Positions 38,105 through 46,689 of a DNA stretch of 64,000 nt are shown one piece after another. The translations under genes were made by a program, and so were the position numbers. Origin of the DNA: Mycobacterium decipiens (lineage in GTDB: Bacteria; Actinomycetota; Actinomycetes; Mycobacteriales; Mycobacteriaceae); the NCBI RefSeq assembly GCF_963853665.1, contig NZ_OY970459.1, forward strand, positions 992,001-1,056,000. The letters are read 5' to 3'. How positions within the stretch are numbered: position 1 is the first letter of the stretch; the number at the start of each line of letters is the position of its first letter. The notes under the pieces were generated by a model. That model saw only the letters and a program-made list of their open reading frames with translations. It had not been told where the DNA came from and did not search any database.

Positions 38105-38605
38105 GTGGCTGCTTCCAAGAAGCGTGACCCCATCGCTGCGGCACGGGCCAACTGGGAACGCGCCGGGTGGGGTGATGTGTCGCAGGGCATGGTCGCGGTG
38201 ACATCGGTGATGCGTGCGCATCAGATCTTGCTGGCCCGCGTCGAGGCGGTGCTGCGCCCCTATGACCTGAGCTTCTCCCGGTTCGAGCTGCTGCGGTTGT
38301 TGGCATTCAGCCGCACCGGAGCGTTGCCGATCACCAAGGCGTCCGACCGGCTGCAGGTTCATGTCACCAGCGTTACCCACGCGATCCGACGGCTCGAAGC
38401 CGACGGATTGGTGCAGCGGGTTCCGCACCCCACCGACGGGCGGACCACGCTGGTGCAGATCAGCGAGCTGGGCCGCGCAACGGTCGAGGATGCCACGGTC
38501 ACGCTCAACGAGCAGGTGTTCGCCGATATCGGGATGGCCGCTGACGAATCGGAGGCGCTGGTGTCGTCCATCGAAACGTTGCGCCGCAACGCGGGCGACT
38601 TCTAG
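38105..38605 (+). CDS. MarR-family transcriptional regulator (Rv0737 type)
   Basis: 166 residues from GTG 38105 behind AAGAAGGGG. Winged helix-turn-helix: [12 protein letters not shown], then recognition helix region [31 protein letters not shown] with the DGR wing typical of MarR. The upstream open frame has no homology. It diverges from the DivIVA-like gene and is followed by Rv0738-type gene after 24 bases, with which it is probably cotranscribed. The ligand is unknown. Confidence 0.88.
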   Translation: MAASKKRDPIAAARANWERAGWGDVSQGMVAVTSVMRAHQILLARVEAVLRPYDLSFSRFELLRLLAFSRTGALPITKASDRLQVHVTSVTHAIRRLEADGLVQRVPHPTDGRTTLVQISELGRATVEDATVTLNEQVFADIGMAADESEALVSSIETLRRNAGDF

Positions 38606-38629
38606 ATTGAACCGAGAAGGGCAGGAACA

Positions 38630-39178
38630 GTGGACCCACTAGTTGCTCACCAGCGCGGCCAGGACGTATTCGCCGGCGTTCTGGTCAACGTCCGGCCCGA
38701 TCAGCTCGGCGCGCCCACGCCCTGCTCGGATTGGACCGTTGGCGACCTGATCGAGCACGTCATCGGCGGAAACGAGCACGTCGGGCTGTGGGCGGCCAGC
38801 CCGGTCGAGCCGCCGGCCCGGCCCGACGACATCGTTGCGGCCCACCGGACCGCCGCCGCAGCGGCTCACGAGGTATTCGCTCGGCCGGACGGGATGTCCA
38901 CCACATTCAAGCTGCCGTTCGGGGAGATCCCCGGACAAGTCTTCATCGGGATGCGCACCACCGATTTGCTGACCCATGCGTGGGATCTCGCAGCCGCCAC
39001 CGACCAATCCACAGATCTTGATCCCGAGTTGGCGGCCCAGCTGCTCGCTTTCGCTCGGGTCTCGGTGGAGCCCCAGTTCCGCGGGCCGGGCCAGCCCTTC
39101 GGCGATGAGCAGCCGTGTTCCGCGGGGCGCGCGCCGGCCGATCAACTGGCCGCGTTCCTGGGCCGGAAGGTGCAGTGA
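38630..39178 (+). CDS. DinB-like TIGR03086 family protein (Rv0738 type)
   Basis: 182 residues from GTG 38630. The DinB/mycothiol-dependent maleylpyruvate isomerase N-terminal fold is suggested by LGAPTPCSDWTVGDLIEHVIGGNEHV with putative metal His residues (EHV, LLTHAWDLAAA). TIGR03086 proteins are metal-binding and possibly mycothiol-dependent, but this member has no known reaction. It converges with mmsB with a one-base gap. Confidence 0.82.
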   Translation: MDPLVAHQRGQDVFAGVLVNVRPDQLGAPTPCSDWTVGDLIEHVIGGNEHVGLWAASPVEPPARPDDIVAAHRTAAAAAHEVFARPDGMSTTFKLPFGEIPGQVFIGMRTTDLLTHAWDLAAATDQSTDLDPELAAQLLAFARVSVEPQFRGPGQPFGDEQPCSAGRAPADQLAAFLGRKVQ

Positions 39179-39179
39179 A

Positions 39180-40058
39180 CTAGTCGCCGCGGAGCGTTTC
39201 GATCACCGCGCTGAAGTCCAAGGCGCCGTGGTCGACGGCGAACCTGGCGTAGATCTCGGCGGCGTGACTGCCCAGCGGCGCCGCCGAACCGGTCGAGGCC
39301 ACCGCGTCCATCGCCAGGCCCAGGTCCTTGTTCATCAGCGCGGTCGCAAACCCCGGCTGGAAGTCGTTGTTGGCCGGCGATGTCGGCACCGGGCCCGGCA
39401 CCGGGCAATTGGTGTGCACCGCCCAGCAATTTCCGGTCGCACCGGTAATGACGTCGAACAACGACTGAGCCGACAGCCCGAGCTTCTCGGCCAGCACGAA
39501 CGCCTCGCCGATCGCGATCTGCTGCACCGCCAGTACCATGTTGTTGCACACCTTGGCGGCCTGTCCCGCACCGGCCGATCCGCAGTGAATGATCTTGCCC
39601 GCCATGGGTTCCAGCACCGGGCGGGCCCGCTCCAACGCGGTCTCGTCGCCGCCGATCATGAACGCCAACATCCCGGCCACTGCACCCTTCACCCCGCCGG
39701 AAACGGGTGCGTCGAGTTGGGCCATGCCGTGCTTTTCGGCCAGCGCGTGCACCTCGCGGGCGTCGTTGACCGAGATCGTCGAGCTGTCGATGAACAGCGC
39801 ACCGGCTCGCGCGGCGGGCAGCACCTCGGCGTAGCACCGCTTGACCACATCTCCGTTGGGCAACATGGTGATGACCACGTCGGCCTCGGCTACCGCTTCG
39901 GCGGCGCTATCGAATACCGTCGCACCACTGGCCGCCGCAGCAGACGCAGCCGCGGCCACCGGGTCGAATCCCCGCACGATGCGTTCGGCGGCAACCAGAT
40001 TCGCCGACATCGGCGCGCCCATGTGGCCGAGCCCCAGGAAGGCGATCGTCTCGGTCAT
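39180..40058 (-). CDS. mmsB: 3-hydroxyisobutyrate dehydrogenase
   Basis: 292 residues. Oxidises 3-hydroxyisobutyrate to methylmalonate semialdehyde in valine catabolism. NAD motif IAFLGLGHMGAPMSANLVAA, substrate motif APVSGGVKGA, and catalytic Lys in GQAAKVCNNMVLA are all present, and LMNKDLGLAMDA completes the C-domain. Third gene of mmsA-fadE9-mmsB, 12 bases after fadE9. Matches Rv0751c. Confidence 0.95.
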   Translation of the reverse strand: MTETIAFLGLGHMGAPMSANLVAAERIVRGFDPVAAAASAAAASGATVFDSAAEAVAEADVVITMLPNGDVVKRCYAEVLPAARAGALFIDSSTISVNDAREVHALAEKHGMAQLDAPVSGGVKGAVAGMLAFMIGGDETALERARPVLEPMAGKIIHCGSAGAGQAAKVCNNMVLAVQQIAIGEAFVLAEKLGLSAQSLFDVITGATGNCWAVHTNCPVPGPVPTSPANNDFQPGFATALMNKDLGLAMDAVASTGSAAPLGSHAAEIYARFAVDHGALDFSAVIETLRGD

Positions 40059-40070
40059 GTGCTACCTTCC

Positions 40071-41231
40071 CTACGCGCCGGCACGCAACCGGGCGGCCTC
40101 GGCTCGACCGATCACCACCCGCATGATTTCGTTGGTCCCCTCCAGGATTCGATGCACCCGCAGGTCGCGGACGATCTTTTCCAGACCATACTCGCGCAGA
40201 TAGCCATAACCACCGTGTAGTTGCAGTGCCTTGTCAGCGACATCGAAGCAGGTGTCGGTGACGTAGCGTTTGGCCATTGCGCACAGCTCGACCTTGTCGG
40301 CGGCGTCGTCGTCCAGTGCATTCGCCGCCCGCCACAACAGCATTCGTGACGTTTCCAGACCGGTGGCCATATCGGCCAGGGTGAATCGGATGGTGGGCTC
40401 GTCGAGCAGGGTGGCGCCGAACGCCTGGCGCTCGCGCACATAGGCGCCCGCTTTGTCGAAGGCGGCCTGCGCACCGCCGAGCGAGCACGCCGCGATGTTG
40501 AGCCGGCCGCCGTTGAGGCCGTTCATCGCGATGCCGAAGCCGGCGCCCTCGCCGTCGGTACCGCCCAACATCGCGTCGGCCGGTACACGCACCCCGTCCA
40601 GCACCACCTGCGCGGTGGGTTGGGCGTGCCAGCCCATCTTCTCTTCGAGCGCGCCGAAACTCAGCCCTCCGGTGTCCTTTTCGATGACGAAGGCCGATAT
40701 GCCCCGCGGGCCCTCGGAACCGGTGCGTGCCATCACCACGTAGACGTCGGAGGCGCCCGCACCGGAAATGAACTGCTTGACGCCGTCGAGCACGAAGTCG
40801 TTGCCGTGCCGGACGGCGCGCGTGCTCAGGGCGCTGGCGTCGGAACCGGCATCGGGCTCGGTCAGACAGTAGCTGGCGATCACATCCATCGTGGCCAACC
40901 GTGGCACCCAGGCCTTGCGTTGTTCGACGGTGCCGAAGCTGTCGATCATCCACGCGCACATGTTGTGGATGGACAGGAAGGCGGCGGTGACCGGGTCGGC
41001 GATAGCCAGTTGCTCGAAGATGCGCACCCCGTCGAGGCGGCGCAGCCCGCTGCCGCCCACGTCGTCGCGGCAATAGATGGCGGCCATCCCGAGTTCGGCG
41101 GCCTCTCGCAACACCTCCACCGGAAAGTGGTTGGCCGCATCCCATTCCAGGGCATGTGGGGCGAGGCGCTTGTCGGCGAAGGCGGCCGCCGTCTCGGTGA
41201 TCACCCGTTCGTCGTCGTTGAGGGTAAACAT
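40071..41231 (-). CDS. fadE9: Acyl-CoA dehydrogenase (isobutyryl-CoA type)
   Basis: 386 residues from ATG 41231. FAD-dependent alpha-beta oxidation of branched acyl-CoA, by position isobutyryl-CoA to methacrylyl-CoA. Signatures are YCLTEPDAGSDASALSTRA, the FVIEKDTGGLSFG loop, RQAFGATLLDEPTIRF, QLHGGYGYLREYGLEK and the catalytic Glu in HRILEGTNEIMRVVIGR. It lies between mmsA (8-base gap) and mmsB. Matches Rv0752c. Confidence 0.94.
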   Translation of the reverse strand: MFTLNDDERVITETAAAFADKRLAPHALEWDAANHFPVEVLREAAELGMAAIYCRDDVGGSGLRRLDGVRIFEQLAIADPVTAAFLSIHNMCAWMIDSFGTVEQRKAWVPRLATMDVIASYCLTEPDAGSDASALSTRAVRHGNDFVLDGVKQFISGAGASDVYVVMARTGSEGPRGISAFVIEKDTGGLSFGALEEKMGWHAQPTAQVVLDGVRVPADAMLGGTDGEGAGFGIAMNGLNGGRLNIAACSLGGAQAAFDKAGAYVRERQAFGATLLDEPTIRFTLADMATGLETSRMLLWRAANALDDDAADKVELCAMAKRYVTDTCFDVADKALQLHGGYGYLREYGLEKIVRDLRVHRILEGTNEIMRVVIGRAEAARLRAGA

Positions 41232-41239
41232 GGCGACCG

Positions 41240-42760
41240 CTACTCCATTGTGGGAATGACGAATTCGGCGCCGTCCTTGATGCCGGACGGCCACCGCGAT
41301 GTGACGGTCTTGACCTTTGTGTAGAACTGGATCGACGCCGGGCCGTGCTGGTTGAGGTCGCCGAAGCCGGAGCGCTTCCAGCCGCCGAAGGTGTGGTAGG
41401 CCACCGGAACCGGGATTGGCACGTTGACGCCGACCATGCCCACCTGCACGCGCGAAACGAAGTCGCGGGCGGTGTCGCCGTCGCGGGTGAAGACCGCGAC
41501 GCCATTGCCATACTCGTGCTCCGAGGGCAGCCGCAGTGCCTCTTCGTAGTCGTGGGCGCGCACGATGCACAGCACCGGCCCGAAGATCTCGTCGGTGTAG
41601 ATCGACATGTCGGGGGTCACGTGGTCGAACAGTGTCGGCCCGATGAAGAAGCCGCCCTCAAGATTGGCGTCACCGAACGCGAGGTCGTCGCTGGCGCGCT
41701 CCCGGCCGTCGATGACGATTTCGGCACCGGATTTGGCGCCCTGGTCGATGTAGTCGCGCACCCGCGCCAACGCGGCCTCGGTGACCAGGGGGCCGTAGTC
41801 GGCCTTGGGGTCCAGGCTGTGCCCGACCCGCAGGTTGTTGATCCGCTCCACCAGCCTGGCGCGCAGCCGCTCCGCGGTCTGCTCGCCAACTGGAACCGCG
41901 ACGCTGATCGCCATGCAGCGTTCCCCGGCGCTCCCGTACCCGGCGCCGATCAGCGCGTCGACAGCCTGGTCGAGGTCGGCGTCGGGCATGACGATCATGT
42001 GGTTCTTGGCGCCCCCGAAACATTGCGACCGCTTTCCGGTCGCCGCCGCGGTCGCGTAGATGTACTGGGCGATGTCGGAACTCCCGACAAAGCCGACGGC
42101 CTTGATGTCGGGGTGATTCAGGATGGCGTCGACGGCTTCCTTGTCGCCATGGACGACCTGGAAGACGCCGGGGGGTAGGCCCGCTTCGATGAACAGTTCG
42201 GCCAGCCGCACCGGAACCGACGGGTCGCGCTCGCTTGGCTTGAGCACGAACGCATTCCCACACGCAAGCGCGGGTCCCGCCTTCCACAGCGGGATCATTG
42301 CCGGGAAGTTGAACGGGGTGATGCCCGCGACCACGCCCAGGGGCTGTCTTAGCGAGTAGACGTCGATGCCGGGGCCGGCGCCCTCGGTGTATTCGCCCTT
42401 GAGCAGGTGCGGGATGCCGAGGCAGAACTCGATCACCTCGATGCCGCGTTGGATGTCGCCCTGGGCGTCGGGCAGCGTCTTGCCGTGCTCTTTGGACAGG
42501 AGTTCGGCCAGCTCGTCGGCGTTGTCGTTGACCAGCTCGATGAACCGCATCAACACCCGGGCACGGCGCTGCGGATTCCACGCGGCCCAACCCTTTTGGG
42601 CCTCAGCCGCGGAGGCGACGGCGGCATCGATGTCCGCCTTGCCGGCCATCGGCAACTTCGCCTGAACTTGGCCGGTGTTGGGGTCAAACACGTCGGCGGT
42701 GCGGGTGGACTGACCGGCGGTGCGCTGACCGTCGATGAAATGGGAGATCTGCGGGGTCAT
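41240..42760 (-). CDS. mmsA: Methylmalonate-semialdehyde dehydrogenase (acylating)
   Basis: 506 residues. CoA-dependent oxidation of methylmalonate semialdehyde to propionyl-CoA, joining valine catabolism to the methylcitrate cycle encoded later in the window. Signatures are GVVAGITPFNFPAMIPLW, FVGSSDIAQYI, the MMSDH-specific FGGAKNHMIVMPDAD and catalytic Cys in SAGERCMAISV (C282). First gene of the operon; an 18-bp palindrome lies about 33-50 bp upstream of the start. Confidence 0.95.
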   Translation of the reverse strand: MTPQISHFIDGQRTAGQSTRTADVFDPNTGQVQAKLPMAGKADIDAAVASAAEAQKGWAAWNPQRRARVLMRFIELVNDNADELAELLSKEHGKTLPDAQGDIQRGIEVIEFCLGIPHLLKGEYTEGAGPGIDVYSLRQPLGVVAGITPFNFPAMIPLWKAGPALACGNAFVLKPSERDPSVPVRLAELFIEAGLPPGVFQVVHGDKEAVDAILNHPDIKAVGFVGSSDIAQYIYATAAATGKRSQCFGGAKNHMIVMPDADLDQAVDALIGAGYGSAGERCMAISVAVPVGEQTAERLRARLVERINNLRVGHSLDPKADYGPLVTEAALARVRDYIDQGAKSGAEIVIDGRERASDDLAFGDANLEGGFFIGPTLFDHVTPDMSIYTDEIFGPVLCIVRAHDYEEALRLPSEHEYGNGVAVFTRDGDTARDFVSRVQVGMVGVNVPIPVPVAYHTFGGWKRSGFGDLNQHGPASIQFYTKVKTVTSRWPSGIKDGAEFVIPTME

Positions 42761-42792
42761 GGCCGTCCTCGGGTACGCGAAAACCGGGTTGA

Positions 42793-42810
42793 TACTAGGA
42801 CATCCTAGTA
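42793..42810. promoter_or_regulatory. Palindromic operator upstream of mmsA
   Basis: TACTAGGA-CA-TCCTAGTA, eight-base perfect arms with two-base centre, lies just upstream of the mmsA start. Size and symmetry fit a TetR-family site; the regulator is not encoded nearby. Coordinates may be off by one base. Confidence 0.6.
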
Positions 42811-42917
42811 ACTGGTCCCGGTGCGGGCAACCATCGCCCCGGGTGAGCGTGGGTCCCGCCGCCGTCATCCACAACTTGCGGCGCTGTCAACCTCCCGAGT
42901 CGGCGTGTTGCCTGACG

Positions 42918-43289
42918 TCAAGATGCGCGCGAAGGCGGATTCGTTGCCTCACGTGACCGTGTGCGCTTGTTGACTTGGGCTTTGGTGTGGGGTCCGGCCT
43001 TGCTGGTGGTGATGGTGAGGAGCTGGGCGGTCAGGGCTTGGACCCGGCGCTGGGGGCGGCGGGGATTGATCAGGCAGTAGGTCCGGGTCAGCGCCACGAG
43101 GCGCTCCACAGTCATTGTCGGGTGATCGATCGCGCGATGAAACCCGGTGGTCGCCTTGTCGTGTTTCTTGGACACCTTGGCTCCGTCGCGGACCTTGGAT
43201 ATCAGTTTCTGCTGCGGGTAGACGTAGTTGGTCAGCTTGGACTGCAGCCGCCAGATCGTTGAGTAAGAACAACTCCGCAGCGCTGTCAT
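42918..43289 (-). pseudogene. IS481-like transposase/integrase C-terminal fragment
   Basis: The translation contains LQSKLTNYVYPQQKLISKVR and GAKVSKKHDKATTGFHRAID followed by HPTMTVERLVALTRTYCLIN, the C-terminal part of an rve-type transposase common in mycobacteria. The catalytic DDE domain is missing and the end is ragged. It marks the boundary between the conserved mmsA locus and the accessory region to its right. No inverted repeats were found. Confidence 0.68.
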
Positions 43290-43456
43290 CGCGGTGGTAA
43301 CCGATCGCGATGCCTACCACCGCCCAGTTCTTCTGCTCGACATCACAGCCGCGTCAACACCCCAACCCATCGCCGCGCCTGGTTGCTACCGCTTGTTTGT
43401 GCCACCCCTTACGGCTTCAACCGGAGTCACTGGTGTCGTCCTGAACGGTTATGAGG
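43290..43456. other. Intergenic, no feature recognised
   Basis: Short gap between the transposase relic and the orphan gene. No coding or structural signal stands out. Confidence 0.5.
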
Positions 43457-43978
43457 TCAGGTCCCACCGATGCTGCCGATCGACAGGGCGGTTGGCCGCA
43501 CATCGTTCAGAATTGTGTTAGCGACGTCACAGATTTGCTGTAGGTAGCAGCGGACTTCTTCGCTGAGGGTGAGATCGCTTGGCGGCCAGCGCAGTTCGTG
43601 CCATCCTCTAACTAGACCAACTAGCTGTTGATGCCCGCCGCGGTTGTTGAGCCGCACAACGTACCCGGTCTCTTCAGTCACGCAACCATGGACGTTCAGC
43701 TCGATGCGGGGATCGCCCACGAGCACGGCGGCACTTAGCGCCCGATAGGCTAGGTCCGACACGATCTGCCCAGGGGTTCTATTGCTCCGGGCGCGGAAGA
43801 TGTGTTGCAGTTCATCGCCTTCGACTGCAAGCCAGCCGGCGAACGCATCGTCATCGATGCTGAACGCTCTGGGGGCGCCGTTGGCAATGACCACGAAGGC
43901 CGGTGCGCCGGCGGCGACGCGGGGCGCGGTAGCGAACTTCGCACCGACGTGCCGGCTTAACGACCATTGCATGTTCAT
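43457..43978 (-). CDS. Orphan hypothetical protein
   Basis: 173 residues; no family recognised. N-terminus MNMQWSLSRHVGAKF, a likely alpha/beta core with PAFVVIANGAPRAFSIDDDA and GDPRIELNVHGCVTEET, and a helical tail EEVRCYLQQICDVANTILND. Codon use looks real. A GAGGGGG ribosome site precedes ATG 43978. The DNA around its start is imperfectly repeated about 230 bp to the right, where the similar reading MQWS is not followed by an intact gene. Divergent from the EspR-like operon, so the two may share control. Confidence 0.55.
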   Translation of the reverse strand: MNMQWSLSRHVGAKFATAPRVAAGAPAFVVIANGAPRAFSIDDDAFAGWLAVEGDELQHIFRARSNRTPGQIVSDLAYRALSAAVLVGDPRIELNVHGCVTEETGYVVRLNNRGGHQQLVGLVRGWHELRWPPSDLTLSEEVRCYLQQICDVANTILNDVRPTALSIGSIGGT

Positions 43979-44534
43979 AGCGAGCGAGTCCCCCTCGGTC
44001 TCACCACGGTCCTACTCTACTGAGCTGAAGCCGTCCCCCTGGAGGGCGTTTCGTATCGGCAACGAACGGTAGCGGAGGAGATACGACCTTGGCAATAGAT
44101 CCGGACCTGAACCTGATCATGAACGTTCGCCACCTTGACGAAGGGTGCGCGAGATGTTCCAACGAACGTAGCTCCGCAACCCGCGGTCTCGGCGACCACT
44201 GCATCTCAATAGCGAGCAAGTTCTTCTGAAGCCATGCCCCCTGGAGGGCGTTTCGTATCGGCAACGAACAGTGGCGAAGGAGATACGACCTTGACAATAG
44301 GTCTCGACCCGAACCTGACCATGAGCGGCGCTACCTCGGCGAAATGTGCGACGCGAGGGGCCGGCGGGCGATGAAGACTGGTGCGCGGTGATGGCCTCGT
44401 CCGGGTAGACGGCGATGGCCCGCAGACCCGCCGTTCCTGTGCGGACTCGCGCGTGTTACAACACACTTGGGCTTACAGCCGCACCGCGATGCTGGTTACT
44501 GGGCAGTCAGCCCCTTTCGAACCAAGGTTGGCGC
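43979..44534. other. Intergenic region between divergent genes, holds the repeats
   Basis: About 555 bp separating the orphan gene from the EspR-like operon. Apart from the two repeats it holds two short rightward frames that start at TTG 44089 and TTG 44291 at normal distance from purine-rich sites. They would encode 48 and about 27 residues with a shared DPxLxxM core. Whether they are translated is unknown. Confidence 0.5.
44026..44365. repeat. Imperfect direct repeat, 202-bp offset, two copies
   Basis: Copy 1 begins near 44026 and copy 2 near 44228. A 27-bp block from GGAGGGCGTTTCGTATCGGC is identical at 44041-44067 and 44243-44269 and contains the short inverted repeat TTCGT...ACGAA. ATACGACCTT recurs at 44081 and 44283 behind purine-rich GGAGGAG / GAAGGAG. 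Weaker similarity extends left (CGACCATTGCAT near 43961 and CGACCACTGCAT near 44193). Confidence 0.75.
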
Positions 44535-44993
44535 ATGGGGAGAGTAGTCGTAGGCGTGAGCTTTCAGCGTCGGTTGGACCTGCTGATAGAGACGGTACAT
44601 CCGCCGGGGCGGGGTCCGTACTCGTTGGCCGAGATCGCAAAGGGCACAGCCCGCGACGGCTTCCAGGTGTCGGTCAGCTACTTATCGAACCTACGGCGCG
44701 GAAAGATGAGCAACCCGTCGGTGTCTCATGTGGCCGCGCTGGCGCGATTCTTCGGGGTGTCTCCTGAATTTTTCTTCGAACCGGACGACCGACTCTCTCC
44801 ATCGGCGCGGATAGGGGCGATCAAGGACGACGTACAGGCGTTGGAAGACAAAGATATTCGGGTTATAGCGATGCGCTCGCACGGACTATCGCGGGATAGT
44901 CTGCGCGCGCTCGCTGATCTAGTAGAGCAGTTCCGCCGTCTAGAGGGTTTGGCCACCAACGAGGATGGCGGTGGATGTGGAGAATCGAGCTAG
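44535..44993 (+). CDS. EspR-like XRE-family transcriptional regulator
   Basis: 152 residues from ATG 44535; GTG 44556, giving a start exactly at the conserved SFQRRLDLL, is a good alternative. The helix-turn-helix and flanks follow EspR: LDLLIETVHPPGRGPYSLAEIA, VSVSYLSNLRRGKMSNPS, VAALARFFGVSPEFFF, then a C-terminal dimerisation segment VIAMRSHGLSRDSLRALADL. EspR is a nucleoid-associated regulator of ESX-1 and lipid genes; this paralogue heads a four-gene overlapping operon and is probably its local regulator. Confidence 0.82.
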   Translation: MGRVVVGVSFQRRLDLLIETVHPPGRGPYSLAEIAKGTARDGFQVSVSYLSNLRRGKMSNPSVSHVAALARFFGVSPEFFFEPDDRLSPSARIGAIKDDVQALEDKDIRVIAMRSHGLSRDSLRALADLVEQFRRLEGLATNEDGGGCGESS

Positions 44994-45526
44994 CCGTAAT
45001 GACTACTGAGTGGTGGGAAGCCGGCATGCCGCGGTGGCCATGGTCTCGGACCGCTAGACGGATACATCGCAGCGTCCGCGAGTTGGACCTACCACCGGCA
45101 CCGCAGTTGTCACACGTGGTCGATCGAGTGTCGCTGAGCCGGGGTCGGCAGTTGTCATTAGTACCGTCACATTTGCGTCATCTTGGCCTCTCGGGTGTAT
45201 GGCTTGATATTGGAGATCGTGACTTGATCGCTTACGAGACCGCAGCCAGCAGCTGGACGCAGCGATACATCATCTGCCACGAAATAGGCCACATGATTCT
45301 CGATCACCCACAGCTCAACGTTTCCCAGTTGACGCAACGCCATAGCGCGTATGGCGACCTAGCCGTATGCGGGTCGGCGTATAGCAACGCGATGGAGGCT
45401 GAGGCGGAAGCCGTCGCTCGACTGTTGATTCGACAGCTGACGTACGTATCGGCGATCGACGAACGCGGCACTGACCTGGAGACTGTGCCGGGTCGGATGG
45501 CAGTCACGCTTCAACGCAGCGCATGA
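44975..45526 (+). CDS. ImmA/IrrE-type metallopeptidase
   Basis: 183 residues; overlaps the regulator stop by 19 bases. ATG 44999 is an alternative start. Zinc-protease motif HEIGH at 102-106 (YIICHEIGHMILDHP) and the downstream Glu in AMEAEAEAVARLLI fit the ImmA/IrrE (COG2856) family, which cleaves partner XRE repressors. Pairing with an XRE-type protein in the preceding gene suggests a proteolytic derepression switch. Its stop overlaps the next start (ATGA). Confidence 0.82.
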   Translation: MWRIELAVMTTEWWEAGMPRWPWSRTARRIHRSVRELDLPPAPQLSHVVDRVSLSRGRQLSLVPSHLRHLGLSGVWLDIGDRDLIAYETAASSWTQRYIICHEIGHMILDHPQLNVSQLTQRHSAYGDLAVCGSAYSNAMEAEAEAVARLLIRQLTYVSAIDERGTDLETVPGRMAVTLQRSA

Positions 45527-46689
45527 GCCCCCTTAATCTCGCACAGGCCGCTATTTTTGGCGTGTCGGCGCTGGCCTACCTGCTTGCTGCGACACACGCC
45601 CTGGTCTGGTTTCGCTTCCGGTTGGCTCGCACCACAAATTCCGATGAACGCCGCTATATCCGAAGCGCCGCCAGTGCGCAGTTGACGTTGTTCATCTCGG
45701 GGACGCTCACGTTCGCCTTCGCAGCCGACGTGCCTATCAACGCGTTTACGCGACTCACCCACATTCCACACATCGCGATTCTTTTGTGCCATTGGTGTTC
45801 GCTGGTGTGGGATGCGGCGACGGTACTAGTGGTCTTGCACTGGGTCCGCCCCCGAGGGTTGAACCCGCATTTGGTATGGCTGGTGTCAGCACCTTTCGTT
45901 ATGGCCGCGATCGGATTGGGCGTATTTTTTGTCGCAGACCATCACCCGGGCGGTCCGGTGAACTTTGTGGTGTACCTCGGTCCATCATGGATGGGGACTT
46001 GTTATCTGGCGATCTTCCTAGTTTCGATCTTGGTCGCCCGCATAATCACACTGCGAGTCGTTCGGCGCGAACTCCCTCGCGCGCGTAATCGCATGCTGCG
46101 CCTCGCCTTGATCCTCATCGGATTCGAATCTGTCTTGTTCATCCTCTTTGTCGCCACGCGGACCGGGATACAGGTCGCGGTCATCGGCGGTCAGGAGGCC
46201 GGCGGGATCGACTGGATACCCTGCGCCATGGCTGGCATCGCCAATCTAGTTCTGATAGCCGGATATACCTGCCCGGACTACCCCGCATACCAACATATCT
46301 ATCGTACGGCGAGTGTGCGCTGGAGAAAGTACCGCAGCCTATACCCACTGTGGGCCGATCTCACCGCAAAAATTGCGACTGAAGGTGCGCCGCCGGCGCC
46401 CTGGCGTGACCTCTTTAGCATTGCCAACCTTCCGTTCCGGATCAGCCAGCGCCTTGCAGATATCGATAGTCTCCTCACCTCTGCAAAACACGACGCAAAC
46501 GTTGAACTCGGCAACAACATACTGGTAGATGCGGCCGCTCTACCGACCGCCTTGGACGACGTCTCAGCAGGCTGGGTACCCCGTGACGATTACCTGTGGG
46601 CTCTCGCACGCGCATACTCGGCACGGCGACGGAACCTCGGGCGGCCTTGCCTTCACGATCTACCTGCCATGGCGGGAGTGTGTGAGTGA
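45523..46689 (+). CDS. Seven-helix membrane protein, MAB_1171c-like
   Basis: 388 residues with seven hydrophobic segments in the first 250 (for example AIFGVSALAYLLAATHALVW, SAQLTLFISGTLTFAFA, HIAILLCHWCSLVWDAATVL, WLVSAPFVMAAIGLGVFFV, FLVSILVARIITL, LALILIGFESVLFILFV, IPCAMAGIANLVLIAGYTC) and a cytoplasmic C-terminal domain (about 255-388). The layout resembles actinobacterial proteins annotated as MAB_1171c family putative transporters, often beside XRE regulators. Receptor or transporter activity is not shown. ATGA and GTGA overlaps tie it to both neighbours. Confidence 0.7.
   Translation: MSPLNLAQAAIFGVSALAYLLAATHALVWFRFRLARTTNSDERRYIRSAASAQLTLFISGTLTFAFAADVPINAFTRLTHIPHIAILLCHWCSLVWDAATVLVVLHWVRPRGLNPHLVWLVSAPFVMAAIGLGVFFVADHHPGGPVNFVVYLGPSWMGTCYLAIFLVSILVARIITLRVVRRELPRARNRMLRLALILIGFESVLFILFVATRTGIQVAVIGGQEAGGIDWIPCAMAGIANLVLIAGYTCPDYPAYQHIYRTASVRWRKYRSLYPLWADLTAKIATEGAPPAPWRDLFSIANLPFRISQRLADIDSLLTSAKHDANVELGNNILVDAAALPTALDDVSAGWVPRDDYLWALARAYSARRRNLGRPCLHDLPAMAGVCE

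Noticed and set aside
43782..44072. Rightward frame antisense to the orphan gene
   Set aside because: Overlaps the better supported minus-strand gene; similarity with the downstream short frame is explained by the DNA repeat.
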